Shown here: piece after piece, positions 17,432-26,053 of the stretch
How positions within the stretch are numbered: position 1 is the first letter of the stretch
Layout of the letters: each line of letters begins with the position of its first letter
From: Pandoraea oxalativorans
GTDB taxonomy: Bacteria > Pseudomonadota > Gammaproteobacteria > Burkholderiales > Burkholderiaceae
NCBI RefSeq assembly: GCF_000972785.3
Contig: NZ_CP011253.3
Location: forward strand, 2,976,001 to 3,040,000
Direction of reading: 5' to 3'
Length of the DNA stretch: 64,000 nt
Program-made: the position numbers and the translations under genes
Notes under the pieces: generated by a model
Seen by the model: the letters and a program-made list of their open reading frames with translations, nothing else
Databases searched by the model: none
What the model was told of the DNA's origin: nothing

Positions 17432-20116
17432 TCAGGCACGTGTATCGGGCGCATCGCCCCACGCCCGCCGTGCGCCGCGCAGACGGTTCTGCCAGCGCGT
17501 CACCAGCTTGCTCAGCAGGTAATCGGCCAGCACCCGATACCCACGCAGCCCCATGGCCAGCATGTCGAACAACGCCTTGATCGGTTCGTCACGCGTACGC
17601 TCGTCGTCCCAGTCGCGCCACGCATCGGCACGTCCGAACGTGAATTGCACGAGATGTTTGTCCTGCTCGGCGGTGAGCGGCATGAACGCGAGGAAGAGCT
17701 GGTTGCCACGTGCACCGACGACACTCACCGGGAAGCCGTACTCGGTCGCGCCCCGTGCGAGCGCCACGTGCGCTTCGGTGCCCACGGCCGGATCGACCGC
17801 CACCGGCAGCACCAGCGCCAGCCCGCCGCCCGAGAAGTCGCGGGTGTGACAGGCCACGGTGCGGCCGTCCGGCAGATAGAGCGTGGCGGGCATGCGCATC
17901 GACACGCGGTGCGTGCGCCGCACCTGCTTGACTTCCGTCGCCACGGCCACCGCCGCCCCCAGCACGGCGAGGTTGAACATCACCCAGAGCAGGTTGAACA
18001 CCAACGCGCCCGACTCGTGTGCAGGACCGTAGAAGTAGCGCAGAATGCCCGCGAGAAAGCCCGCGACGTTAAAGCCGAGCAGGACCAGATACGGCTTCGA
18101 AATGCTCCAGTCGAAGAAGCTTTGTTCGATCAGCCCGCCCTTCGCGGTCACGTTGAATTTGCCGTAGCGCGGGTTGATGAAGGCGACGGTCGTGGGCAGC
18201 GCGACGTACCAGGCCAGCACCGCTTCATAGACATCCGACCAGAACGAGTGCCGGTACTTGCCCTGAATGCGCGAGTTGGCGATATTCGCATGCGCGATGT
18301 GCGGCAGCACGTAAGCGCAGATGCTTAACGCTGCCGCTTGCACGATGTGCAGCCCGAAGAACAGGTAGCAGATCGGTGCGAGCAGGAAGATGATGCGCGG
18401 AATGCCGTAGAAAAAGTGCAGCATGCCGTTCGCGTAGCAGATGCGCTGACCGAGCTTCAGGCCTCGGCCGAACAGCGGATTGTCGACGCGGAAGATCTGC
18501 GCCATGCCGCGCGCCCAGCGAATGCGTTGTCCGACGTGGCCCGACAGCGATTCCGTCGCCAGACCCGCAGCCTGCACGACCTTGAGGTACACCGTGTTCC
18601 ATCCGCGACGGTGCATCTTGAGCGCCGTATGCGCGTCTTCCGTCACCGTCTCGACCGCCACGCCCCCGACCTCGTCGAGCGCCGTACGACGCAACACCGC
18701 GCACGATCCGCAGAAGAACGAAGCGTTCCAGAAGTCATTGCCGTCCTGCACGATCCCATAAAACAGACGTCCTTCGTTCGGCACCGCGCCGCGTGTGGCG
18801 AGGTTGCGCTCGAACGGGTCGTCGGAGAAGAAATGGTGAGGCGTCTGCACGAGCGAACAGCGTTCGTCCTTGAGGAACGACCCCATCGTGGTTTGCAGGA
18901 ACGAGCGCACGGGAATGTGATCGCAGTCGAAGATCGCGATGAACTCGCCCTGCGTCTTGCCGAGCGCATGGTTGATGTTGCCCGCCTTCGCATGACGATT
19001 GTCGGGGCGTGTCATGTAATGCACCCCGGCTTGCGCCGCAAATTCGCGCATCTCCTCGCGGCGGCCGTCGTCGAGCAGATAGATGTTGAGCTTCTCGGGC
19101 GGCCAGTCGATGCCGCACGCGGCATACACGGTCGGGCGCACCACAACCAGCCCCTCGTTGTACGTCGGAATGTAGACGTCGACGCTCGGCCATTCGCGGG
19201 TGTCCGGCGGCAGCGGCGTGATGCGGCGATGCAGCGGCCAGATCGTCTGGACGTAGCCGAACAGCAGAATCATCCACGTGTACATCTCGGCGGCGACAAG
19301 CATATAACCGACGGTGGCCTCCGCCACGGTGTCGAACGCCAGCGACTGCGTGAGACGCCACCACACGTAACGCACCGTCGACGTGAGCGACAGGCCGATC
19401 AGCACCAGCACCGAGTATTGGCTGTCGAGACGGCGGAATACCAGTGCGAGCGTAAGCGTGCAGATCGAGAACAGCAACTGCGAGAACGGATCGAACGGCG
19501 TGGTGACAATCCAGAACACACCGAACAACCCAAGCAAGGCGACAATGGTCGACGTCGCACGCCATTGCATGACTTTTTCCAGCTTCCGGTCGAAGCGATG
19601 CGCGAGTTCGGCGGGCGTGTCGGGCGGAATGCCGAAGAGCGACTGCACGAGCCACAGACGCAGCCGTTCGTTGCCCCGTCGGAACGCGAGCCATGCGGTA
19701 TAGGGGGGGAATGCCGGACGCCGGTCGGCGCGACGCCACAGCAGCGCTCCCACGATCTGCCAGAAGCCCGCATCGGCTGGCACGTCGAGCCGTTGCGTCA
19801 GGCGTTCGTTGACCCGTGCGAAGGCCCGACCCGGGTAGTCGGGACGACCGGGCCGCGCCGGTTGAAATACTGCGCGCAGCCACCAGTCGCGCCATTCGTC
19901 CAGTTGACGAACGTCGAGCCGCACGGCAAGACGCGCCACGACACGATCCGACATCTGCGAGATCCACAACCGGTGTTGCGGCGAGCGCACGATCGCCGCC
20001 AGCATCCATTGCATGACGCCCGGCGAACGCCCGTCCGGCCGGTGCGGCACGGCCAGACGCATCGCGAGGATATCGCGGCCAAGCCGGAAGAGGGAACGCA
20101 GAGCGTCGCTGATCAT
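17432..20116 (-). CDS. bcsA: Cellulose synthase catalytic subunit BcsA (UDP-forming)
   Basis: 894 residues. The GT2 domain has all active-site motifs: DDG (349-351), DCD (397-399), FFCG (467-470), TED (492-494) and QRIRW (530-534). Transmembrane helices flank it. The PilZ domain carries RRTHR (733-737) and DFSGGG (760-765), so c-di-GMP should activate it. It polymerises UDP-glucose to beta-1,4-glucan and extrudes it through its own channel with BcsB. The long N-terminal cytoplasmic region (about 190 residues) precedes the first helix, as in E. coli. Its start overlaps the bcsQ stop by ATGA. It appears intact, unlike bcsB in the same operon. Confidence 0.95.
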   Translation of the reverse strand: MISDALRSLFRLGRDILAMRLAVPHRPDGRSPGVMQWMLAAIVRSPQHRLWISQMSDRVVARLAVRLDVRQLDEWRDWWLRAVFQPARPGRPDYPGRAFARVNERLTQRLDVPADAGFWQIVGALLWRRADRRPAFPPYTAWLAFRRGNERLRLWLVQSLFGIPPDTPAELAHRFDRKLEKVMQWRATSTIVALLGLFGVFWIVTTPFDPFSQLLFSICTLTLALVFRRLDSQYSVLVLIGLSLTSTVRYVWWRLTQSLAFDTVAEATVGYMLVAAEMYTWMILLFGYVQTIWPLHRRITPLPPDTREWPSVDVYIPTYNEGLVVVRPTVYAACGIDWPPEKLNIYLLDDGRREEMREFAAQAGVHYMTRPDNRHAKAGNINHALGKTQGEFIAIFDCDHIPVRSFLQTTMGSFLKDERCSLVQTPHHFFSDDPFERNLATRGAVPNEGRLFYGIVQDGNDFWNASFFCGSCAVLRRTALDEVGGVAVETVTEDAHTALKMHRRGWNTVYLKVVQAAGLATESLSGHVGQRIRWARGMAQIFRVDNPLFGRGLKLGQRICYANGMLHFFYGIPRIIFLLAPICYLFFGLHIVQAAALSICAYVLPHIAHANIANSRIQGKYRHSFWSDVYEAVLAWYVALPTTVAFINPRYGKFNVTAKGGLIEQSFFDWSISKPYLVLLGFNVAGFLAGILRYFYGPAHESGALVFNLLWVMFNLAVLGAAVAVATEVKQVRRTHRVSMRMPATLYLPDGRTVACHTRDFSGGGLALVLPVAVDPAVGTEAHVALARGATEYGFPVSVVGARGNQLFLAFMPLTAEQDKHLVQFTFGRADAWRDWDDERTRDEPIKALFDMLAMGLRGYRVLADYLLSKLVTRWQNRLRGARRAWGDAPDTRA

Positions 20117-20892
20117 CGGCGAGTGCCTCCCCTGGCGGTGCCCTCACTCCCTTCCCCTACATCCATCGCGCGCTGCAACCACGCTTCGAGATGGATGAAG
20201 TCGAGCGCGGCCTGCGAGCCATCGCCGGCCTTGGCCAGCGTCACGCCGTTCGCGGCGGCCATGCCGACGGCGATGTCGCGATGGATGCGCACCGGGACGA
20301 CGGCGTCGCCACCGCGTCCCTGAATCAAATTCAGCAGATCGTTGTTGAGCGACGAATTGGCAGCCGCCACGTTCGGCACGATCTGCACACGACCGTCGCA
20401 TGCGGTCATCAAATCCGGTTGCGTGACGTAACCGGCCGTCGTCACGGGCACGATGCCCAGCACCAGATCGGCCGCCGCCACAGCGGCCAGTGCGATGGCA
20501 TCGGGCAAACGCTGCGTGTCGATCAGCACCCGCGCGCCGTCGGGCAAGCCGACGGCCGTCAACTGACGACGCAATCCGCCCACGTCGCCCTGCAACCATT
20601 GCGCCATCGCAGACAGGTTGGCGACGCTCGTACGGCCTGACGGCAGCAACGGCACGCCCGCAGGCGTGTCGCGCAACACCGCGCGCCAGCCGTCCGGTGC
20701 CACGCCGGACGACAGCACGCCGGTCTCGCACGTCTTACGCAACCCGAGCAGCGCACCGATCGCGTTCTGCGCGTCGAGTTCGAGCACGGCGACCGGCCGT
20801 CCGGCATGGGCGAGCTGCGCGGCGAGATGCGCCGTCACGGTGCTTCGCCCCGCGCCGCCCGCAGTGGAAACGATGGCGATGAGCGTCAGCAT
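20113..20892 (-). CDS. bcsQ: Cellulose biosynthesis protein BcsQ (MinD/ParA-like ATPase)
   Basis: 259 residues of the SIMIBI/ParA-like fold. In E. coli BcsQ is needed for cellulose secretion and sits at the cell pole with the synthase complex. The P-loop reads STAGGAGRSTVTAHLAAQLA, in which the Lys of the usual GK(S/T) is Arg; substitution at this position also occurs in the E. coli protein. The IHRD segment near the C-terminus (VRIHRDIAVGMAAANGV) matches the BcsQ family. ATG at 20892 has GGAGG four bases upstream. The start is overlapped by a 27-codon ORF that begins just after bcsC, and the stop overlaps bcsA by ATGA. Confidence 0.88.
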   Translation of the reverse strand: MLTLIAIVSTAGGAGRSTVTAHLAAQLAHAGRPVAVLELDAQNAIGALLGLRKTCETGVLSSGVAPDGWRAVLRDTPAGVPLLPSGRTSVANLSAMAQWLQGDVGGLRRQLTAVGLPDGARVLIDTQRLPDAIALAAVAAADLVLGIVPVTTAGYVTQPDLMTACDGRVQIVPNVAAANSSLNNDLLNLIQGRGGDAVVPVRIHRDIAVGMAAANGVTLAKAGDGSQAALDFIHLEAWLQRAMDVGEGSEGTARGGTRR

Positions 20893-20969
20893 GCGCCCTC
20901 CCCGGTCGGGAACTCAGGCCGAACGACGTCGTTCGCCATCATGAATTCGGTATCGGCACGAGCGCTCAT
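20886..20969 (-). CDS. 27-codon ORF bridging bcsC and bcsQ
   Basis: A short frame starting 3 nt after the bcsC stop and ending in a TGA that overlaps the bcsQ start (ATGCTGA). It begins MSARADTEFMMANDVV and is preceded by GGAG ten bases upstream, inside the end of bcsC. The sequence is acidic/polar with no membrane segment. It occupies the place where enterobacterial operons carry bcsR (62 residues) just before bcsQ, but it is far shorter and I cannot show homology. It may be a real micro-protein, or a leader whose translation couples bcsC and bcsQ expression. Confidence 0.4.
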   Translation of the reverse strand: MSARADTEFMMANDVVRPEFPTGEGAC

Positions 20970-20972
20970 GTG

Positions 20973-23900
20973 TCAGTAACTCCAGATCGGGCGGACCGGC
21001 GACGGTGGCATCGGCACGTCGCCACGGCGGGCGTCGAAGTGATAGCGCATGTAGACGAGGAAGCGATTCGGCGCGTAGTAGTCGGAACGCTCGAACTGCA
21101 CCTGGCCACCGATCACCCAATGGCGGTTGACCCAATACTCCGCGCGCCCCGTCACGGAGAAGCCCACGCCGAAGCCGCCGCCGGAGCCGTAGGTCAGATC
21201 GCCGCTCGCGGCCTGCAACGCGCCGTTCGTCGGGAAGTACGGCATGGCCTTCTCCTGACTCTGCGAAAACGACACCGAACCGCGCAGGTAGTACGACCAG
21301 CGTTGCGTGCGGCCATACCATTCGATCGGCAGCGTGAGCGACACATACGTTTGCGGGCTGTAGTAACCGCCGTGCCCGTACGTGTAATAGCGTTCGTTCT
21401 GCGCGAAGCTGTCGAAGAACAGCGTGAGGCCGGTGTTCAGGCGCATATCGCGCTTGTAGATCAACGGCAGGTCGACGCCCGCGCGGGCCGACACTTCCGA
21501 GTTGTTCAGCACGTTCTCGCCCGTGAGACGCGCCACGCTCGCCTCGCCGAAGATGCCCCACTTCGTAAAGTCGCGCGATGCGTGGAACGTGATCGCATCG
21601 CGACGCACACCGCCCCACTTACCGTCGCCGAACACTTCGGGCAACGGCAGATACTCCCCGGCGTAGGACACCATGCTGCCGGTCATCGGCCGACGTGATG
21701 TGTCGACCCAGTAGTTGTAGCGCCCGAGATTGCCGAACAGTCGCACGCCGCCCGTCACATAGGAAATCGGGAAGCCGACCGGCGTGTGGCCGATGTCGGC
21801 GCGAATCCAGTCGTTCTCATAGCCGAGCATGAGCGCCTGCCCGTGCGCCTTCTGACGCTTCGTGCCGTAGTCGCTCTGCACGCCGGGATTCGCCGCGCGG
21901 AACGACGGCACGTTCAGGAACGGCAGGGTGCCGAACTCGGATGTGCCATTGAGCGGCAGGTCGCCCGAATCGGCGCTGACGTAATCCGTCTGTGCGAAGA
22001 CATGGCCGTCGTAGCCCACGGCGTACTGACCGTAGAGCGGGACGGCGCGGGCGTTGAACATCGAGATGCCGCCGTCGCCCTTCTTCTGGTCGATTTCGTA
22101 ACCGGCCGCGACGTAACTGTTGCGGCGCGACGCCAGCGAGTCGATGGCCGACTCGGCCGACGTCATGCCGTCGTAGCCTGGCAGCGCGCCCTGCACGATC
22201 TCCTCCTTGCGCGCCTGGTCGTACCATCCCTTCGCTTCGTTGTAATGACGCTGAGACTGTGCGATGCGTCCGCGCTGCACGGTAACGGCCGAGGTATCGG
22301 GGAACTGCGCGCGCAGCCGGTCGTTGAGCGCGATGGCTTCGTCGTAGCGCTCCATGGCGCTCAGACGTCGCACGGCGGCGAGTTGCGTCCAGACGTCGTC
22401 CGGCGAAGCTTCGGCGAGCGCACGGTCGAGTTCGCGGCTGGCGGCCTCGTCGTCCTGCTGCTCGTAGAGAACGCGCACGAGCGACAGGCGGGCATCCTGA
22501 TTCGTCGGATCCTGCCGGATCTGGTCTTCGGCAATCTTGCGGGCGTCGTCGAAACGGCGTTCGTCGAAATAGATGTCGCCCAGGGTCGACAATGCGCGCT
22601 TGTCCGGCGGTTGACGCGAGAGCAACGGTTCGAGTTTTTGCTGCGCCATGTCGAAGTCGCCCAATGCGCGGGCGCGGTCCGCCTGACGCAGTGCCAGCCG
22701 ATCCTGAAGATCCTGCCATTCGTCGCGCTGGTCGGCACCGAGCGCGGACGGGTCCATGCTCGTGAGGAAGGTGCCCAGTTCATCATCGCGCTCTGCCGTA
22801 TTGAGCAACTCGGCGTAGCGCAGTTGCGCATCAGGCTGCGGCTTGTCGGCGTGTGCCGCGAGCCAGTCGCGCATGAGCGCCAGCCCCTGATCGGGCTGCC
22901 CTGCCGACACGCGTGCCCGTGCGACCTCGCCGATCAGCTCGGGATCGTCGCCCGCCATCGCGAGGGCGTCGCCATAGCGGCGTTCGCTCCCGGCGTCGTT
23001 GCCCGCCGCATGCGCCTCGCGCGCCAGACGCGCCGTGTCGCGAATCGCCAGTGTCGTCTGCATGCGCTTGATCGACGGCGTGACGTTCGCCGCCGGTATC
23101 TGCGCGAGCGATTCGCGGGCACCGGCTTCGTCGTCGATCACGTTGAGATAGATGGCCTGCGCGTAGAGCATCTGCGCACGGTCGTCGGCCTCCAGCGGCT
23201 GGCGCATGCCTTCAGCCATGACTTCGCGCCCGATCTGCGGCAGACGAAGTTTGCGATAGAGGCTTGCGAGCGAGTAGCGCGTCCACGCATTGCCCGGATC
23301 GAGGGCGACGGCGCGCTCCAGCGCCGCGAGTGCGGGGCCGTTGTGCCCTTCGGCGATGGCGCGATCGGCGTCGTCGGACAGCGCCGCCGCCTCGGCCTTG
23401 TCGAAGCGCGCCCTGTCCTGCGGGAAACGGCGTCGCAGATCGCCCAGCAGGTTCGCCAATTCCGTGCGACGTTGCTGACGCGAGTACAGCGTGATCATGC
23501 CGCGTAGCGCCGTGTCGTTGTCCGACTCGATCTTCAGTGCTTGCTGGAACAAACGCTCGGCGTCCTTGTCGCGCTTGTCGTCGAGCGCAATGTCGCCCAG
23601 CAGCGCCAGCCCGTCGGGGTTGTTCGGATCGCTGGCGAGCGCTCCGCGCACAAGGCGGTCCGCTTCGTCCAGACGACCGGCATCGCGAGCGTCGCGTGCC
23701 TGCGACATCGCGCCCCAGAACTGCGACGTCTTCAACAGACTGCGCCACTTGCCCGCGTTATCGGGGTCCTTTCGCAAGGCCTGCGCGAACAGTTCCTGCG
23801 CGCCCTTGTGATCGCCCTGGCGCATCTTCACAAGCCCGAGCGAGCCAAGCAGTTCGCCGTCGTTGGGGCGTTTGACCCGCGCAGCATCGAGCGACTTTTC

Positions 23901-24827
23901 AGCGTCGTTGAGACGCCCCTGATCGAGCGCTTTGATGCCCGCCTGCCGCGATTTGTACGCGGGGTCGTTGAGCATTCGCGTGCGCGCCGCCTGTTGCGCA
24001 TTCAGTTTGTCGTAGGCCGCGCGGATGTCCGCGTCGTTCGGGGCGAGTGCGAGGTAGCGTTGATAGAGCGGCAGCCACGCAAGATTGCCGTCGGCCTTGG
24101 AAAGCCCCTTTTGCCAAAGCGGCAGCAAGGCGTTCAGATCGGCGTTCGGACGCGCCGCCAGATCCGCGACCATGCGCGTGCCCGCGAGACGACTCGACGG
24201 CCGGTCGATCATCAACTCGGCCAGCGAGGCAGACGCACGCGAATCCTCGGGCGACGCCTTCGACAAGTTTGCCAGCCCCTGCTGCGCGGCAGGCCAGCCG
24301 TTCGTGGCGTTGGCCTGCGCCCGGTAGTACTCGACGCCGAGATCGCCCGTCGGCGGACCGTCGGGAAACAGCGCCTTGTATTCGGCAAAGGCGGCATCGG
24401 CCTGACCACTACGTTGCAGCAGTCGCGCACGGGCGATGCGCGATTTGTCGACGGTGTTGATGCGAATCACGTCGGCCAGCGCCTTCGTCGCCGGTGCGTT
24501 CGGATAACGGGCACGCAGCGTCTGCAATGCCTTGTTTGCCGCCGCTGGCTTGTTCTCTTCGATATCGATCTGTCCGAGCAACGACAGGACGTCCGGTTGC
24601 TCCGGCTGCACGAGCAACGCCTTTTCCAGCGCGGCGCGCGCGAGGTCGTTGCGATGACGCGAATGCCACAGCATCGCGCTCGAGAGCAGGTTGCTGACGT
24701 CACGGTTCGCCGCAACGGCGGGCTTGGCCGTGCTGTTCGCAGGCGCGGGCGCAGCTCGCACGTGCCCACCGCCTGCGGCCATCAGCAGGCACGTCATGCA
24801 AGCGGAGCGGATCAGGGTGTCGCGCAA
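20973..24827 (-). CDS. bcsC: Cellulose synthase subunit BcsC (TPR domain and outer-membrane porin)
   Basis: 1284 residues (E. coli ~1157). A signal peptide (cleavage near VRA-AP, residue ~26) is followed by a long periplasmic array of TPR repeats (roughly residues 45-850, e.g. NDGELLGSLGLVKMRQGDHK) and the C-terminal BCSC_C beta-barrel (about 930-1284), ending FLVYMRYHFDARRG...IWSY. It exports the glucan through the outer membrane. The start codon is TTG at 24827, chosen for a GGGAGG just upstream and a good signal peptide; an internal ATG ten codons later is an alternative. The start lies 16 bp inside the end of bcsZ. The 27-codon ORF and bcsQ follow. Confidence 0.93.
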   Translation of the reverse strand: MRDTLIRSACMTCLLMAAGGGHVRAAPAPANSTAKPAVAANRDVSNLLSSAMLWHSRHRNDLARAALEKALLVQPEQPDVLSLLGQIDIEENKPAAANKALQTLRARYPNAPATKALADVIRINTVDKSRIARARLLQRSGQADAAFAEYKALFPDGPPTGDLGVEYYRAQANATNGWPAAQQGLANLSKASPEDSRASASLAELMIDRPSSRLAGTRMVADLAARPNADLNALLPLWQKGLSKADGNLAWLPLYQRYLALAPNDADIRAAYDKLNAQQAARTRMLNDPAYKSRQAGIKALDQGRLNDAEKSLDAARVKRPNDGELLGSLGLVKMRQGDHKGAQELFAQALRKDPDNAGKWRSLLKTSQFWGAMSQARDARDAGRLDEADRLVRGALASDPNNPDGLALLGDIALDDKRDKDAERLFQQALKIESDNDTALRGMITLYSRQQRRTELANLLGDLRRRFPQDRARFDKAEAAALSDDADRAIAEGHNGPALAALERAVALDPGNAWTRYSLASLYRKLRLPQIGREVMAEGMRQPLEADDRAQMLYAQAIYLNVIDDEAGARESLAQIPAANVTPSIKRMQTTLAIRDTARLAREAHAAGNDAGSERRYGDALAMAGDDPELIGEVARARVSAGQPDQGLALMRDWLAAHADKPQPDAQLRYAELLNTAERDDELGTFLTSMDPSALGADQRDEWQDLQDRLALRQADRARALGDFDMAQQKLEPLLSRQPPDKRALSTLGDIYFDERRFDDARKIAEDQIRQDPTNQDARLSLVRVLYEQQDDEAASRELDRALAEASPDDVWTQLAAVRRLSAMERYDEAIALNDRLRAQFPDTSAVTVQRGRIAQSQRHYNEAKGWYDQARKEEIVQGALPGYDGMTSAESAIDSLASRRNSYVAAGYEIDQKKGDGGISMFNARAVPLYGQYAVGYDGHVFAQTDYVSADSGDLPLNGTSEFGTLPFLNVPSFRAANPGVQSDYGTKRQKAHGQALMLGYENDWIRADIGHTPVGFPISYVTGGVRLFGNLGRYNYWVDTSRRPMTGSMVSYAGEYLPLPEVFGDGKWGGVRRDAITFHASRDFTKWGIFGEASVARLTGENVLNNSEVSARAGVDLPLIYKRDMRLNTGLTLFFDSFAQNERYYTYGHGGYYSPQTYVSLTLPIEWYGRTQRWSYYLRGSVSFSQSQEKAMPYFPTNGALQAASGDLTYGSGGGFGVGFSVTGRAEYWVNRHWVIGGQVQFERSDYYAPNRFLVYMRYHFDARRGDVPMPPSPVRPIWSY

Positions 24828-26053
24828 ACCGCCTCCCAGGGCACCTGCAACGTGCCGTCAGCCGCAAAACGGAAACGCGCTTCGTGCCATCCCAGCCCGA
24901 AGAGCGAGAGCACGGAACTGTAGTAGCCGGGGGGAGACTGGGCGTCGAGCGAACGCGCACGGTCAGCCTGCGCGCGTGCAAGCGCGGTGTCGCCGACGGC
25001 TTGCAGCAGTGGCACGAGCGCCGCCGAGAAGCCCGACCCGCCGTCCTGCTTCGCCGTGCCGTCGCGCGTGTTCACGCGCTCGGGCGGCGCGCCGTGCGCA
25101 GCCACGTACTTCAGCATGCCGGGGAACGTGTGCATCAGTGCCCGGAAATCGTCGCTGCCCGAGGCGAGCATGCCCGCCCACAGATAGACGCGAATGGCGT
25201 TGTAGCTGCCCTCGCCCTGCGTCTCGGGATCGATCTCGAAACCGCGTCCCGTGCGGTACATCGCCCACTCGGGTGCGAAGCCCAGCGGCGGCGCGGTCAA
25301 CGTTATCTGTTTGAGCGACGACGCAATCAGTTGCCCCCGCCCGCTCTCGGGGAAGAGCCCCGCCAGACGCCGCACCACTTGCATCGGCACATAACTGGGG
25401 TTAAGACGCCAGAGATCCTTGGCGGGATGGAAACCGACAGGTGCGGGCAGCAGCGTGCGCCCGAGTCCGGGGATGAAGTCGGTTTCTTCCGACGCGATAC
25501 GTCGCGCGACGAGCGCACCGAGCGCCGTGTACCGACGCACACGCCAGAGTCGTCCCGCCTCCACCAGCGCGTAAGCGATCCACATGTCGGCGTCGCTGGC
25601 GGGATTGCTGTCGAGCACGCCCCACTGGCCGTCATCCTTCTTGCCCCACAGCCGGGCGGGCAGATGCGCAGTAAGGTCGCCCTGCGCGAGATTGTCGACC
25701 GTCCAGTCGAGCACCTTGTCGAAGGTGGTCCGATCGTTGGCGATGACCGCGAACGTCAGCGCGTACGCCTGGCCCTCGGACACGGTGCGCTGGTCGGCCA
25801 TGCTGTGATCGACCACACGGCCGTCGTCGGTCAGAAAGCCCGTCTTGAAGCGCGTCCACGAGGGCCAGTCGACTGGCGGGCACGCGTTGCCACCTGCGGC
25901 AGGCGTCGTACCCGTCGCAGACGCCCCCGACGGCTTCGCGGGCGCAGCATGCGCGGCAGGCGTCAGACCGGCAAGCGCCGGTCCTGCGCCACAGGCGACC
26001 AGCGCCCGCAGCACGGCGCGACGGCGCCGTCTGTCAGCATCGGCGCGTGTCAT
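24812..26053 (-). CDS. bcsZ: Endo-1,4-beta-glucanase BcsZ (GH8)
   Basis: 413 residues with a twin-Arg-rich N-terminus (RRRRRAVLRALVA) and hydrophobic signal region ending near AHAA. The mature part is a GH8 (alpha/alpha)6 cellulase: catalytic-acid Glu93 in VSEGQAYALTF, and the acidic NPASDADMWIAYAL segment (Asp154/Asp156). It acts in the periplasm, trimming cellulose and affecting its output. Length is slightly above E. coli BcsZ (368) because of the Ala/Thr/Pro-rich linker after the signal. It starts directly after the bcsB stop (TAAATG), with GGAG six bases before the ATG. The 3' end overlaps bcsC by 16 bp. Confidence 0.93.
   Translation of the reverse strand: MTRADADRRRRRAVLRALVACGAGPALAGLTPAAHAAPAKPSGASATGTTPAAGGNACPPVDWPSWTRFKTGFLTDDGRVVDHSMADQRTVSEGQAYALTFAVIANDRTTFDKVLDWTVDNLAQGDLTAHLPARLWGKKDDGQWGVLDSNPASDADMWIAYALVEAGRLWRVRRYTALGALVARRIASEETDFIPGLGRTLLPAPVGFHPAKDLWRLNPSYVPMQVVRRLAGLFPESGRGQLIASSLKQITLTAPPLGFAPEWAMYRTGRGFEIDPETQGEGSYNAIRVYLWAGMLASGSDDFRALMHTFPGMLKYVAAHGAPPERVNTRDGTAKQDGGSGFSAALVPLLQAVGDTALARAQADRARSLDAQSPPGYYSSVLSLFGLGWHEARFRFAADGTLQVPWEAVCATP

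Noticed and set aside
18338..20323. A 661-codon open frame on the + strand opposite bcsA
   Set aside because: It is an antisense shadow of high-GC coding DNA: His/Arg-rich, no family features, and bcsA on the other strand has complete motifs.
20113..20892. BcsQ Walker A Lys-to-Arg change as a loss-of-function sign
   Set aside because: A replaced Lys at this place is also seen in the E. coli BcsQ sequence as I recall it, so it looks like a family trait.
21786..23507. A 573-codon + strand frame opposite bcsC
   Set aside because: No recognisable domain; explained by codon bias of bcsC on the other strand.
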